Of a stretch of 64,000 nucleotides of DNA, positions 53,450 through 61,795 are shown piece by piece. Source of the stretch: Streptococcus salivarius (GTDB taxonomy: Bacteria > Bacillota > Bacilli > Lactobacillales > Streptococcaceae). The DNA lies in the NCBI RefSeq assembly GCF_002094975.1, contig NZ_CP015283.1:1473501-1537500 (forward strand), written 5' to 3'. Every line of letters begins with the position of its first letter. The first letter of the stretch is position 1. Below the pieces are notes generated by a model, which was given only the letters and a program-made list of their open reading frames with translations, searched no databases and had not been told where the DNA came from. Position numbers and translations under genes: made by a program.

Positions 53450-55936
53450 ATGAGTGAAAAAAACACGAATAAATATGCCATTGTTGACTTGGAAGCAACC
53501 TCCGCTTCGTCAACGGCTAGTATTATACAGGTGGGAATTGTCATCATGCAAAATGGTCAGGTGATTGACGAATTTGCGAGTGATGTTAACCCACACCAAG
53601 AACTCGATGATCACATTATTCATTTAACAGGGATTACCGATCAGCAGTTGGCTCAAGCCCCAGATTTCTCAGAAATTGCTAGAACCATTTTTGAACTGAT
53701 TGAGGACTGTATTTTTGTTGCCCATAATGTTAAATTTGACGCTAATTTGCTTGCTGAGACACTTTTCATGGAGGGCTTCGAACTAAGAACTCCTCGTGTG
53801 GATACTGTCGAATTGGCTCAAGTCTTTTATCCGACGTTAGAACAATATAAGCTATCTCATTTATCCAAGGTTCTTAATCTTGACCTAGCTCAGGCCCATA
53901 CCGCTATTGAAGATGCGAGAGCGACCGGACAGCTTTTGTTTCATTTGATGGATAAGATTGCTAGCTTACCTAGACAGACCATTGAGATGCTTTTGACCTT
54001 TTCAGATAGTCTTCTTTTTGAGACTGAATTGGTTATTCGTGATGCTATAAGAGGTCAAAATTTAGGCCTTTCAAAAGAATATGTCATGCTTGAAGAATCT
54101 GGAATTGTTCTTCGTAGACCTTTGACTTATAAGTCTGAACGAAAACTGTCTCAAGATTTTGATACCAATATTGCTCTCTTAGATTTGGAGTCACGGCCTA
54201 AACAAAAAGAGTTTGCTGAGGCAGTAAGAAGGGAGCTTGATAATACTGATATTTCCATGATTCAGGCTCAGACTGGAATTGGGAAAACCTATGGCTATTT
54301 GCTTCCCTTGTTGGCGCAATCTGATGTAGATAAAGTGGTGGTGGCTGTTCCGACCAAGCTCCTTCAAAATCAGATTATGAATCAGGAAGCTAAAGCCTTG
54401 TCTGCTGTCTTTAATATTAACTTTCATAGTCTCAAAGGACCTCAGAATTATATCAAGTTAGATGCCTTCTACCAAACTTTACTTCGTCAGGATAGTAACC
54501 GTTTGGTTAATCGTTACAAAATGCAACTTTTGGTTTGGTTGACTGAAACAGAGACAGGGGATCTTGACGAAATCAGACAGAAACAGCGCTATATGGCTTA
54601 TTTCGATGAGATTAAGCACGATGGTAAGTTAAAAGCTGACAGTCTTTTTGCTGAATATGATTTTTGGCAACAGTCCTACCAAAAAGCTCAGGAAGCTAGG
54701 GTAGTTGTAACCAACCATGCTTATCTGTTGACTCGTATGGAAGATGATCATGATTTTGTTCGAGGAAAGACTCTTGTGATTGATGAGGGGCAAAAGATGG
54801 TTCTGGCTTTGGAACAATTTTCACGTCATCAAGTCAATCTTACGGTCCTTTTGCAACATATTCATCGAATTCTTGATAGTGGTAGTCAAAGCTTGCTTCA
54901 ACAACGCTTGCTCGAAAATCTGCAGTTTGAAGTTTCTCATCTAATCCAAGAACATCAACAATTTCCTCAGAAGCAGTATAATCGCCAGCAATTAGATCGT
55001 TTGCTACAAACCATTTCTGAACTGGAAGGTGAAAGTGATTTGATGGAGATGTTGTCTCCACTGAAGACACCGCTTTACAGCCATTTCTGGCTTGAAACAG
55101 ATTATTATCAGGAACATCGTGTGACTTATTTAAAGGCGTCACGCCAAGAGCTCTTAGAGCTTTCTGCTTATCTACCAAGTGCCCAAAAAGTGATAATTGT
55201 TTCAGCAACTATTGATGTGGGACCTGATGTAGATGTGGCTGATTTGTTGGGCTTAGATCAAGTACGCAAGGTTAGCCTCCCAATGGATACTTTACCCAAT
55301 CAAGCTATTTGGATTGATCAAAGCATGCCTATTATTGGTATTACTTCTGAGGAAGAGTATGAAGTTGCTCTTGCAAAGCGTCTCCAGAAGCTATCTGAAA
55401 TGGACTATCCAATTTTAGTACTATTTACATCTCGAAAGAGTATGATGGCTGTTTCAGATTTATTGGATCATAGGGAAGTTCGTCACCTAACTCAAGAGAA
55501 AAATGGGACTGCTTTTAATGTCAAAAAACGTTTTGACAGAGGTGAGACCAATCTCCTTCTGGGTATGGGGTCGTTCTGGGAAGGTGTTGACTTTGCCCAA
55601 CAAGATAGGGTAATTGAGGTTATTGCACGTCTGCCGTTTGACAATCCTAAGGATCCTTTCTATCAAAAGATTGAATCTTGGTTTTCTAAGCAAGGAAAGA
55701 GCACCTTTGATAGTTACAGTCTTCCCATGACGGTTTTACGTTTTAAACAAGCTATTGGACGTGCTCAAAGACGTCCAGAACAGCGCTCGGCTATTCTTCT
55801 TATGGATAATCGCCCGCTCGTTAAGAGTTATGGAAAACTATTTCTAAAAGAAGTCACACAAGAAGTGGCGCTTAAGCACGCTAAGTTCGAGGAAGTCAAA
55901 GAGGATATTCAGGATTTCTTAGAAAAAGAAAGTTAA
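53450..55936 (+). CDS. dinG: DinG-type 3'-5' exonuclease / helicase-like protein
   Basis: 828 residues. Residues about 1-180 are a DEDDh exonuclease: AIVDLEATSAS, FVAHNVKFDANLL and HTAIEDARAT. The rest is an XPD/DinG-like superfamily 2 domain with Walker A AQTGIGKTYGYLLP, motif II VIDEGQK in place of DEAH, motif III-like VSATI, and motif VI AIGRAQRRPEQR. No Fe-S cysteine cluster is seen. The exonuclease fusion is the Firmicutes form; in S. aureus that form was reported as a nuclease without helicase activity. The start at 53450 follows a -10 box directly. Confidence 0.93.
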   Translation: MSEKNTNKYAIVDLEATSASSTASIIQVGIVIMQNGQVIDEFASDVNPHQELDDHIIHLTGITDQQLAQAPDFSEIARTIFELIEDCIFVAHNVKFDANLLAETLFMEGFELRTPRVDTVELAQVFYPTLEQYKLSHLSKVLNLDLAQAHTAIEDARATGQLLFHLMDKIASLPRQTIEMLLTFSDSLLFETELVIRDAIRGQNLGLSKEYVMLEESGIVLRRPLTYKSERKLSQDFDTNIALLDLESRPKQKEFAEAVRRELDNTDISMIQAQTGIGKTYGYLLPLLAQSDVDKVVVAVPTKLLQNQIMNQEAKALSAVFNINFHSLKGPQNYIKLDAFYQTLLRQDSNRLVNRYKMQLLVWLTETETGDLDEIRQKQRYMAYFDEIKHDGKLKADSLFAEYDFWQQSYQKAQEARVVVTNHAYLLTRMEDDHDFVRGKTLVIDEGQKMVLALEQFSRHQVNLTVLLQHIHRILDSGSQSLLQQRLLENLQFEVSHLIQEHQQFPQKQYNRQQLDRLLQTISELEGESDLMEMLSPLKTPLYSHFWLETDYYQEHRVTYLKASRQELLELSAYLPSAQKVIIVSATIDVGPDVDVADLLGLDQVRKVSLPMDTLPNQAIWIDQSMPIIGITSEEEYEVALAKRLQKLSEMDYPILVLFTSRKSMMAVSDLLDHREVRHLTQEKNGTAFNVKKRFDRGETNLLLGMGSFWEGVDFAQQDRVIEVIARLPFDNPKDPFYQKIESWFSKQGKSTFDSYSLPMTVLRFKQAIGRAQRRPEQRSAILLMDNRPLVKSYGKLFLKEVTQEVALKHAKFEEVKEDIQDFLEKES

Positions 55937-56093
55937 CTTTTTCAAACTAACCTTTTCTATGATTACTCAGGCTTTATGAATTTTACTGACTTATAAAAAA
56001 GATAGACTTAATTGCTCAATACTAGCTATATTGCTATGTAAAGATTTATCATTTTCTGATATAATAAATTCAGAAACTTTTTTAGGAGGCATT

Positions 56094-56576
56094 ATGCGTA
56101 AACAACGTTCACCCTGGACCAAAAAGCAACAGTTCATTTTTGGAATAATTGTAATCGTTGTGACCTTAATTGCCTCTTTGACTGCTATTCTTATTGTAGC
56201 GACTAAGCCTTATGTAGACGCCGAAAAGAAGGTTATTGCCATAGCAGAGAGCAAAGCAGATATTAAGACTGTTACTGAATTTGATATCTACCATGGTGAG
56301 GCTACCTATTACGGGCTTCTTGGAAAGTCTGGTCAAGGTGAGAAACTGGCTGTTATCGTGAGTCATGATTCAGGTGAGGTTGATATCTACAAGCAATCTG
56401 ATGGTATAAGTAAGTCAGTGGCTAAGAAAGCTGCTAAAGCCTATGGTGCTAAGGAGATATCCTATGTCCACCTAGGAAAATATGGCAAAACTCCTATTTG
56501 GGAAGTGAAGTCAGGAACCCAGTATTATCTGGTTGATTTTATCTCAGGTCAGGTTATTAAAGTGGAAGGACTATAA
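56094..56576 (+). CDS. DUF5590 / PepSY-like membrane-anchored protein
   Basis: 160 residues: a positively charged N-terminus (MRKQRSPWTKKQQ), one membrane segment (FIFGIIVIVVTLIASLTAILIVA) and an extracellular PepSY-like domain ending YYLVDFISGQVIKVEGL. AGGAGG precedes the ATG at 56094. It sits between dinG and aspC, as in other streptococci. Function unknown; PepSY-like domains are thought to modulate extracellular enzymes. Confidence 0.82.
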   Translation: MRKQRSPWTKKQQFIFGIIVIVVTLIASLTAILIVATKPYVDAEKKVIAIAESKADIKTVTEFDIYHGEATYYGLLGKSGQGEKLAVIVSHDSGEVDIYKQSDGISKSVAKKAAKAYGAKEISYVHLGKYGKTPIWEVKSGTQYYLVDFISGQVIKVEGL

Positions 56577-56580
56577 TGAA

Positions 56581-57762
56581 ATGACAAAATTATCAAATCG
56601 TGTATTACAAATGGAAGAAAGTGTTACTTTAGCTGCCAGTGCGCGTGCTAAAGCTCTTAAAGCTCAAGGGCGTGATATCTTGAGTTTGACACTTGGTGAA
56701 CCAGATTTTGTGACACCTAAGAACATTCAAGATGCTGCCATTGCCTCTATTGCAAATGGTAAAGCAAGTTTTTATACCGTGGCTTCTGGACTTCCAGAAC
56801 TTAAGGATGCGATTAGCACTTACATGGAAAATTTCTATGGTTATGCTGTAAAACCAAATGAGGTTGTTGTCGGCACTGGTGCGAAGTTTATCTTATATGC
56901 TTTCTTTGCTACGGTCATCAATCCTGGTGATGAAGTCATTATTCCAACACCTTGCTGGGTTTCTTACGTAGACCAAGTTAAAATGGTTGAAGGTGTTCCG
57001 GTCACTTTCCAAACGACTGAAGCTAATCAATTTAAAGCAACGGTTGAACAACTTGAAGCGGCTCGTACTGAAAAAACTAAAGTTGTCTTGCTTAATTCTC
57101 CATCAAATCCAACAGGAATGATTTATAGTAAGGAAGAATTGCAAGCAATTGGTGACTGGGCGGTTGAGCACGATATCTTGATTTTAGCAGATGATATCTA
57201 TGGCCGTTTGGTCTATAATGGCAACACCTTTACTCCAATTTCTAGTCTTTCAGATGCCATTCGTAAGCAAACAATTGTGATTAATGGTGTTTCAAAGACT
57301 TATGCTATGACAGGTTGGCGTGTTGGTTTTGCTGTCGGAGATCCAGAAATTATTTCAGGTATGGCTAAGATTATCAGTCAAACGACATCAAATCTTACAG
57401 CAGTTTCTCAATATGCTGCGATTGAAGCCTTAACAGGTGATCAGTCTTCGATCGAAGAAATGCGTCAAGCTTTTGAGGAACGTTTGAATACGATTTATCC
57501 ACTCCTAGCTGAAGTGCCTGGCTTTGAAGTCATCAAACCTCAAGGTGCCTTTTACCTCTTCCCTAATGTTAAAAAAGCGATGGAAATCAAAGGCTACACA
57601 AATGTTAATGATTTTACAAATGCTATCCTTGAAGAGGCTGAAGTCGCTTTGGTAACAGGTGCAGGATTCGGCGCACCTGAAAATATTCGTCTTAGCTATG
57701 CAACAGACTTGGATACTTTGAAAGAAGCAGTCCGCCGAATCAAAGCCTTTATGGAAAAATAG
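56581..57762 (+). CDS. aspC: pyridoxal phosphate-dependent aminotransferase (aspartate aminotransferase type)
   Basis: 393 residues, class I fold type I, subgroup gamma: LTLGEPDFVTP, PTPCWVSYVDQV, LNSPSNPTGMIYSKEEL, ADDIYGRLVYNG, and the PLP lysine in INGVSKTYAMTGWRVGF, with the C-terminal Arg in NIRLSYA. It makes aspartate from oxaloacetate and glutamate. The start is the ATG at 56581, 4 bases after the DUF5590 stop, with GGAAGGA upstream. asnS follows 36 bases later. Confidence 0.94.
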   Translation: MTKLSNRVLQMEESVTLAASARAKALKAQGRDILSLTLGEPDFVTPKNIQDAAIASIANGKASFYTVASGLPELKDAISTYMENFYGYAVKPNEVVVGTGAKFILYAFFATVINPGDEVIIPTPCWVSYVDQVKMVEGVPVTFQTTEANQFKATVEQLEAARTEKTKVVLLNSPSNPTGMIYSKEELQAIGDWAVEHDILILADDIYGRLVYNGNTFTPISSLSDAIRKQTIVINGVSKTYAMTGWRVGFAVGDPEIISGMAKIISQTTSNLTAVSQYAAIEALTGDQSSIEEMRQAFEERLNTIYPLLAEVPGFEVIKPQGAFYLFPNVKKAMEIKGYTNVNDFTNAILEEAEVALVTGAGFGAPENIRLSYATDLDTLKEAVRRIKAFMEK

Positions 57763-57798
57763 AATTAATATAGATCGAAAGAAAAGAGAAGTAATTAC

Positions 57799-59145
57799 AT
57801 GTCTAAACAATTAGTTTCAATTATTGATGTGCCTAAACACGTGGGCGAAGAAATCACTATCGGTGCATGGGTAGCTAACAAATCAGGTAAAGGGAAATTG
57901 GCCTTTCTTCAATTGCGTGATGGAACTGCCTTCTTCCAAGCGGTAGCTTTCAAACCTAACTTCATCGAAAAATACGGTGAAGAAGAAGGTACTGAAAAAT
58001 TTGATACTGTTAAACGTCTTAGCCAAGAAACATCAGTTTATGTGACTGGTGTGGTCAAAGAAGATGAACGTTCAAAATTTGGTTACGAGTTGGATGTGAC
58101 AGCAGTAGAAGTCATCGGTGAGTCACATGATTACCCAATCACACCAAAAGAACACGGAACTGACTTCTTGATGGATAATCGTCACCTTTGGTTGCGTTCA
58201 CGTAAACAAATGGCTGTCCAACAAATTCGTAATGCGATTATTTACGCAACTTACGAATTCTTTGATAAAAATGGTTTCATCAAATTTGATAGTCCAATTT
58301 TGTCAGGAAATGCAGCTGAAGATTCAACAGAATTGTTTGAAACGGATTACTTTGGTACACCTGCTTACCTAAGCCAATCTGGTCAGCTTTACCTTGAAGC
58401 TGGTGCCATGGCTCTTGGTCGTGTCTTTGACTTCGGTCCTGTTTTCCGTGCCGAAAAATCTAAAACACGCCGTCACTTGACTGAGTTCTGGATGATGGAT
58501 GCTGAGTATTCATTCTTGTCACATGATGAGTCACTTGATTTGCAAGAAGCTTATGTTAAAGCTCTTATTCAAGGTGTTATTGATCGTGCGCCACAAGCTC
58601 TTGAAATCCTTGAACGTGATGTAGATCTTCTTAAGAAATACATTGCTGAGCCATTCAAGCGCGTGTCATATGATGAAGCTATCGATCTTCTTCAAGCACA
58701 TGAAAATGATGAAGATACTGATTACGAGCACCTTGAACATGGAGATGACTTTGGTTCACCACACGAAACTTGGATTTCTAACTATTTTGGTGTTCCAACA
58801 TTCGTTGTTAATTATCCAGCAAGCTTCAAGGCCTTCTACATGAAACCAGTTCCTGGTAATCCTGAGCGCGTTCTTTGTGCAGACCTTTTGGCTCCAGAAG
58901 GTTATGGTGAAATCATCGGTGGTTCAATGCGTGAAGATGACTACGATGCTCTTGTAGCTAAAATGGATGAACTCGGAATGGACCGTTCAGAATACGAATT
59001 CTACCTTGACCTACGTAAATATGGTTCAGTACCACACGGTGGTTTTGGTATCGGTATTGAACGTATGGTTACTTTCGTAGCTGGAACAAAACACATCCGT
59101 GAAGCTATTCCATTCCCACGTATGTTGCACCGTATCAAACCATAA
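57799..59145 (+). CDS. asnS: asparaginyl-tRNA synthetase
   Basis: 448 residues, class IIb synthetase. The N-terminal OB-fold anticodon domain ([24 protein letters not shown]) precedes the catalytic core: motif 2 [23 protein letters not shown] and motif 3 [16 protein letters not shown]. Absence of the Asp-specific insertion and the overall length mark it as AsnRS. No T-box leader is seen; it is cotranscribed with aspC, which supplies aspartate for asparagine. Confidence 0.96.
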   Translation: MSKQLVSIIDVPKHVGEEITIGAWVANKSGKGKLAFLQLRDGTAFFQAVAFKPNFIEKYGEEEGTEKFDTVKRLSQETSVYVTGVVKEDERSKFGYELDVTAVEVIGESHDYPITPKEHGTDFLMDNRHLWLRSRKQMAVQQIRNAIIYATYEFFDKNGFIKFDSPILSGNAAEDSTELFETDYFGTPAYLSQSGQLYLEAGAMALGRVFDFGPVFRAEKSKTRRHLTEFWMMDAEYSFLSHDESLDLQEAYVKALIQGVIDRAPQALEILERDVDLLKKYIAEPFKRVSYDEAIDLLQAHENDEDTDYEHLEHGDDFGSPHETWISNYFGVPTFVVNYPASFKAFYMKPVPGNPERVLCADLLAPEGYGEIIGGSMREDDYDALVAKMDELGMDRSEYEFYLDLRKYGSVPHGGFGIGIERMVTFVAGTKHIREAIPFPRMLHRIKP

Positions 59146-59171
59146 GTAAAATTCTTTAGGAGTGCAAAAGT

Positions 59172-59579
59172 ATGAAAAGATGGTTACTTGGTCTTTTGGC
59201 CTTACTTTGTATGGTTTCAATGGTAGCTTGCATCAAGTCTGCTCCCTCACTAGAGGGTGAATGGCATGCACAAGATGCCTTAAAGAAGGATTATGCGATT
59301 GTTTTCAAGAAAGATAAGGTCAAGATTGGTGAGCAGGATTATAACTATACAGTGGATGGTCCCAAGTCTAAAGATGACTTTACCTATTATTCGCTTAAAG
59401 TAAAAGATCAGGGAAAAGAAACGTCTTATACAGTATTTTTCCCAACTAAATCCAAAGAGGTTGCTCTCTTTTTAGAACCAAATGATGAGAAAGAGCCCCT
59501 TAAGGGTCAAATGCTCTTTGCACTTAATAAAAAAGAGAAACCAGACTACTATAGCTATGTTAAAAAGTATATGAAATAA
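59172..59579 (+). CDS. putative lipoprotein of unknown function
   Basis: 135 residues. Signal peptide MKRWLLGLLALLCMVSMVAC with a lipobox-like MVAC, so lipid attachment at Cys20 is likely. The mature part (SLEGEWHAQDALKKDYAIVFKKDKVKIG) looks like a small beta-barrel domain. TAGGAG lies before the ATG. The last 24 codons are duplicated about 1.55 kb downstream, beyond the MFS gene. Not otherwise recognised. Confidence 0.75.
   Translation: MKRWLLGLLALLCMVSMVACIKSAPSLEGEWHAQDALKKDYAIVFKKDKVKIGEQDYNYTVDGPKSKDDFTYYSLKVKDQGKETSYTVFFPTKSKEVALFLEPNDEKEPLKGQMLFALNKKEKPDYYSYVKKYMK
59505..59576 (+). repeat. direct repeat, copy 1 (3' end of the lipoprotein gene)
   Basis: 72 bases that recur at 61058-61129 with two mismatches. 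Confidence 0.85.
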
Positions 59580-59600
59580 AAACGCCAACTGGCGTTTTTA
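59579..59600 (+). terminator. terminator after the lipoprotein gene
   Basis: AAAACGCC-AACT-GGCGTTTTT. Confidence 0.85.
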
Positions 59601-59688
59601 CTTTAAATTAAGGAGGTGAGGAAAATGTAGGCAACTCTAAGTAAGTCTTTTAGAAACAATCAAATTACATATTGAAAGTGAGAAAACG

Positions 59689-60888
59689 ATGTTTAAAAGA
59701 ACTTACAAAGGCAATATTCCACTTCTAGCAGGACTGGAATTCACATCTTATTTTGGAATCACCAGTTTTTGGATTTTATTTTTCATTCAGAATGGTCTTT
59801 CCTTACTTCAAATCGGTTTACTAGAAAGTATCTTTCATGGGACAAGTCTCTTGTGTGAGATTCCATCAGGTATGTTGGCCGATCGGTTTAGCTACAAGAC
59901 CAATCTCTATTTGGCTCGCTTGGCCAGTATTGGATCCTCTGTCTTGATCTTACTTGGTCAGGGAAATTTTTGGATCTATGCGATTGCCATGATGGTCAAT
60001 GCTTGGTCTTACAATTTTGACTCGGGGAGCAGTACGGCTTTCTTATATGATTCAGCAGTTGAAGCAGGTCAAAAGGACCGCTATCTTCAGATTTCTAGCT
60101 TTTTGTCTGGTGTGGCAGAAGTCACCCGAACTCTAGGTACAGTTGTTGCTGGTTTCTTTGTTCACGGAGCCTTGGCCTGGACCTATCATATTGCGATTGG
60201 CCTTTCATTAGTTTCCATTCTCTTGATTTTTCTGATGAAGGAGCCAGAAACTAAGAGTGATGAAAGAGATCGCTTAACCTTAAAACGGATATTGGTGGTG
60301 GTGAAACAAGAATGGCAGGAGAAACCGGTCTTATTTTACTGGATGCTCACCTATCAACTGCTAGGAACCATCATGTGTATGTTTTATTTTTACTACCAAC
60401 AGAAAATCAGTGACCTAGCCAGTTGGCAAGTATCGCTCATCATGCTTGTTGGTAGTCTCTTAAATCTTCTAGCTGTTTATCTAGCTAGTCAAATCGGGAA
60501 AAAATGGAATAGCAATCAAGTCTTTCCAATTCTGGTTGCGCTGACAGGGTTGGCCTTGCTGTTGGTATGGTTGAGAACTCCATTCGCCTATCTAAGTGTT
60601 TATCTCTTGACCAATGCACTTTATGCGGTTTATCAACCCATTTACTACAATGATTTACAAGGCTATTTACCATCCAGTGTACGGGCAACCATGCTGAGCA
60701 TCAATTCGATGATGTTTAGTCTATCCATGATTGTCATCTTCCCACTGACGGGTTGGTTCATCGATAGTTATGGATTTGTAGTAGTCTTTATCATCCTGGG
60801 CCTTGTAACGCTATTCTCTTTCCCTCTCTTACTGATTGGATTGTGGAAAATGGGCAAGATAATAAATAAAGGGACAAAGATGGATTAA
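59689..60888 (+). CDS. MFS transporter
   Basis: 399 residues, 12 predicted membrane segments. It begins MFKRTYKGNIPLLAGLEFTSYFGITSFWILFFIQ and has the MFS motif A region after TM2 (GMLADRFSYKTNLYLARL). The central loop carries EPETKSDERDRLTLKRILVVVKQEW. It resembles drug or metabolite exporters; the substrate cannot be told. It lies between the two copies of a 72-base repeat derived from the lipoprotein gene, so the locus was rearranged. It has its own terminator. The ribosome-binding site (AAAGTGAGAAA) is weak. Confidence 0.88.
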   Translation: MFKRTYKGNIPLLAGLEFTSYFGITSFWILFFIQNGLSLLQIGLLESIFHGTSLLCEIPSGMLADRFSYKTNLYLARLASIGSSVLILLGQGNFWIYAIAMMVNAWSYNFDSGSSTAFLYDSAVEAGQKDRYLQISSFLSGVAEVTRTLGTVVAGFFVHGALAWTYHIAIGLSLVSILLIFLMKEPETKSDERDRLTLKRILVVVKQEWQEKPVLFYWMLTYQLLGTIMCMFYFYYQQKISDLASWQVSLIMLVGSLLNLLAVYLASQIGKKWNSNQVFPILVALTGLALLLVWLRTPFAYLSVYLLTNALYAVYQPIYYNDLQGYLPSSVRATMLSINSMMFSLSMIVIFPLTGWFIDSYGFVVVFIILGLVTLFSFPLLLIGLWKMGKIINKGTKMD

Positions 60889-60959
60889 TATTCCAGACTT
60901 TTATTAGTCTACATAAGTTTAAATTGGATAATAGCATCTTGCTTAACAAAATCCGAACG

Positions 60960-60991
60960 AACTCTCTCTGCTGTGCAGGGAGAGTTTTTTT
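60960..60991 (+). terminator. terminator after the MFS gene
   Basis: AACTCTCTCTGC-TGT-GCAGGGAGAGTT followed by TTTTT. Confidence 0.9.
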
Positions 60992-61057
60992 ATCTGATAA
61001 ATTGTGGTAAAGTAGGCACATCCTTTACAATAAGAATCGAGTCGTGTGAAATCTTTA

Positions 61058-61132
61058 GGTCAAATGCTCTTTGCACTTAATAAAAAAGATAAACCAGACT
61101 ACTATAGCTATGTTAAAAAGTATCTGAAATAG
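61058..61132 (+). pseudogene. 3' remnant of a lipoprotein gene (direct repeat copy 2)
   Basis: The last 24 codons and a TAG stop of a second copy of the 59172-59579 lipoprotein gene; the peptide ends DKPDYYSYVKKYLK. The rest of the gene is absent. It keeps a terminator that differs from that of copy 1. Confidence 0.8.
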
Positions 61133-61139
61133 TAGGAGA

Positions 61140-61171
61140 AGGATTAGCCTAGCGCTGATTCTTTTCTTTTT
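61140..61171 (+). terminator. terminator after the lipoprotein remnant
   Basis: AGGATTAGC/GCTGATTCT with G-U pairs, then a T-rich tail. Confidence 0.65.
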
Positions 61172-61186
61172 GGAATTATATATTTC

Positions 61187-61201
61187 AATTTTCAGAATAT
61201 T
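61187..61201. promoter_or_regulatory. CodY box at the ridA promoter
   Basis: AATTTTCAGAATATT matches the CodY consensus at 14 of 15 positions and ends 4 bases before the -10 hexamer. Confidence 0.65.
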
Positions 61202-61202
61202 T

Positions 61203-61211
61203 TGTTATAAT
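61203..61211 (+). promoter_or_regulatory. extended -10 promoter of ridA
   Basis: TGTTATAAT; a weak -35 TTTCAA lies 17 bases upstream. Confidence 0.65.
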
Positions 61212-61240
61212 AGCAACATATTAGTCAAAGGAGAACTATC

Positions 61241-61621
61241 ATGGCAAAAACTATTCATACTGATAAAGCACCAGCAGCAATCGGACCTTATGTTCAAGGT
61301 AAAATCGTAGGCAATCTTTTGTTTGCTTCTGGTCAAGTGCCATTGTCACCAGAAACAGGTGAAATCATTGGTGAAACAATTCAAGAACAGACAGAACAAG
61401 TTCTTAAAAATGTTGGTGCTATTTTGGCAGAAGCAGGTACAGACTTTGATCACGTTGTTAAAACAACTTGCTTCCTAAGTGACATTAACGATTTCGTTCC
61501 ATTTAACGAAGTGTATGCAACTGCCTTTACATCTGATTTCCCTGCACGTTCTGCGGTAGAAGTGGCACGTTTGCCAAAAGATGTTAAAATTGAAATCGAA
61601 GTTATCGCTGAGATTGATTAA
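61241..61621 (+). CDS. ridA: RidA family enamine/imine deaminase
   Basis: 126 residues of the YjgF/RidA family. It hydrolyses reactive enamine and imine intermediates, such as 2-aminoacrylate made by threonine/serine dehydratases, and so protects PLP enzymes of branched-chain amino acid and related pathways. Motifs: APAAIGPYVQGKIVGNLLFASGQ, the Arg-containing FPARSAVEVARLP with the substrate-binding Arg, and IEIEVIAEI. AAAGGAG precedes the ATG. The promoter carries a CodY box, in keeping with amino-acid-linked control. Confidence 0.94.
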   Translation: MAKTIHTDKAPAAIGPYVQGKIVGNLLFASGQVPLSPETGEIIGETIQEQTEQVLKNVGAILAEAGTDFDHVVKTTCFLSDINDFVPFNEVYATAFTSDFPARSAVEVARLPKDVKIEIEVIAEID

Positions 61622-61623
61622 TG

Positions 61624-61650
61624 AAGAGAGCCTTGGCTCTTTTCTTTTTT
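61624..61650 (+). terminator. terminator after ridA
   Basis: AGAGCC-TT-GGCTCT followed by TTTCTTTTTT. Confidence 0.8.
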
Positions 61651-61687
61651 TCTCAACTATGATAGACTATTAAAGATAAATCATTTT

Positions 61688-61722
61688 CGATGTTTGGGAG
61701 ACACCATCGCTAAAAAAAACCA
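61688..61722 (+). promoter_or_regulatory. preQ1-I riboswitch aptamer
   Basis: P1 CGATG/CATCG (61688-61692 with 61705-61709) encloses a 12-base loop ending ACAC, followed by an A-rich tail and CCA. The tail CCA pairs with TGG in the loop to form the pseudoknot. Loop length, ACAC end and A-tail agree with the class I aptamer of B. subtilis queC. It lies before a queuosine operon. Confidence 0.75.
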
Positions 61723-61738
61723 TTACTGGCGTTTTTTT

Positions 61739-61760
61739 GGCTCCCCCAAGGGGCCTTTTT
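61739..61760 (+). terminator. riboswitch-controlled terminator before queC
   Basis: GGCTCC...GGGGCC stem followed by TTTTT. CTCCC of its left arm can instead pair with GGGAG of the aptamer loop (61696-61700). Confidence 0.65.
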
Positions 61761-61795
61761 ATGTGTCTCAGACATCACGAATAAAGAGGAATATT

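Larger units (their letters stand above)
60889..61240 (+). other. 352-base gap between the MFS gene and ridA
   Basis: It holds the MFS terminator (60960-60991), the lipoprotein gene remnant (61058-61132), a second terminator (61140-61171), and the CodY box and promoter of ridA. No further gene is seen. Confidence 0.7.

Noticed and set aside
56046-56082. CodY-like sites before the DUF5590-aspC-asnS unit
   Set aside because: The best alignments reach only 10-11 of 15 positions, too weak beside the sites at ridA, pgm and the NRAMP-like gene.
57763-57798. T-box leader for asnS
   Set aside because: Only 36 bases separate aspC and asnS, far too short for a T-box.
60949-60961. PurBox-like AAATCCGAACGAA
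   Set aside because: Two mismatches in the flank, and it lies at the terminator of the MFS gene with no purine gene downstream.
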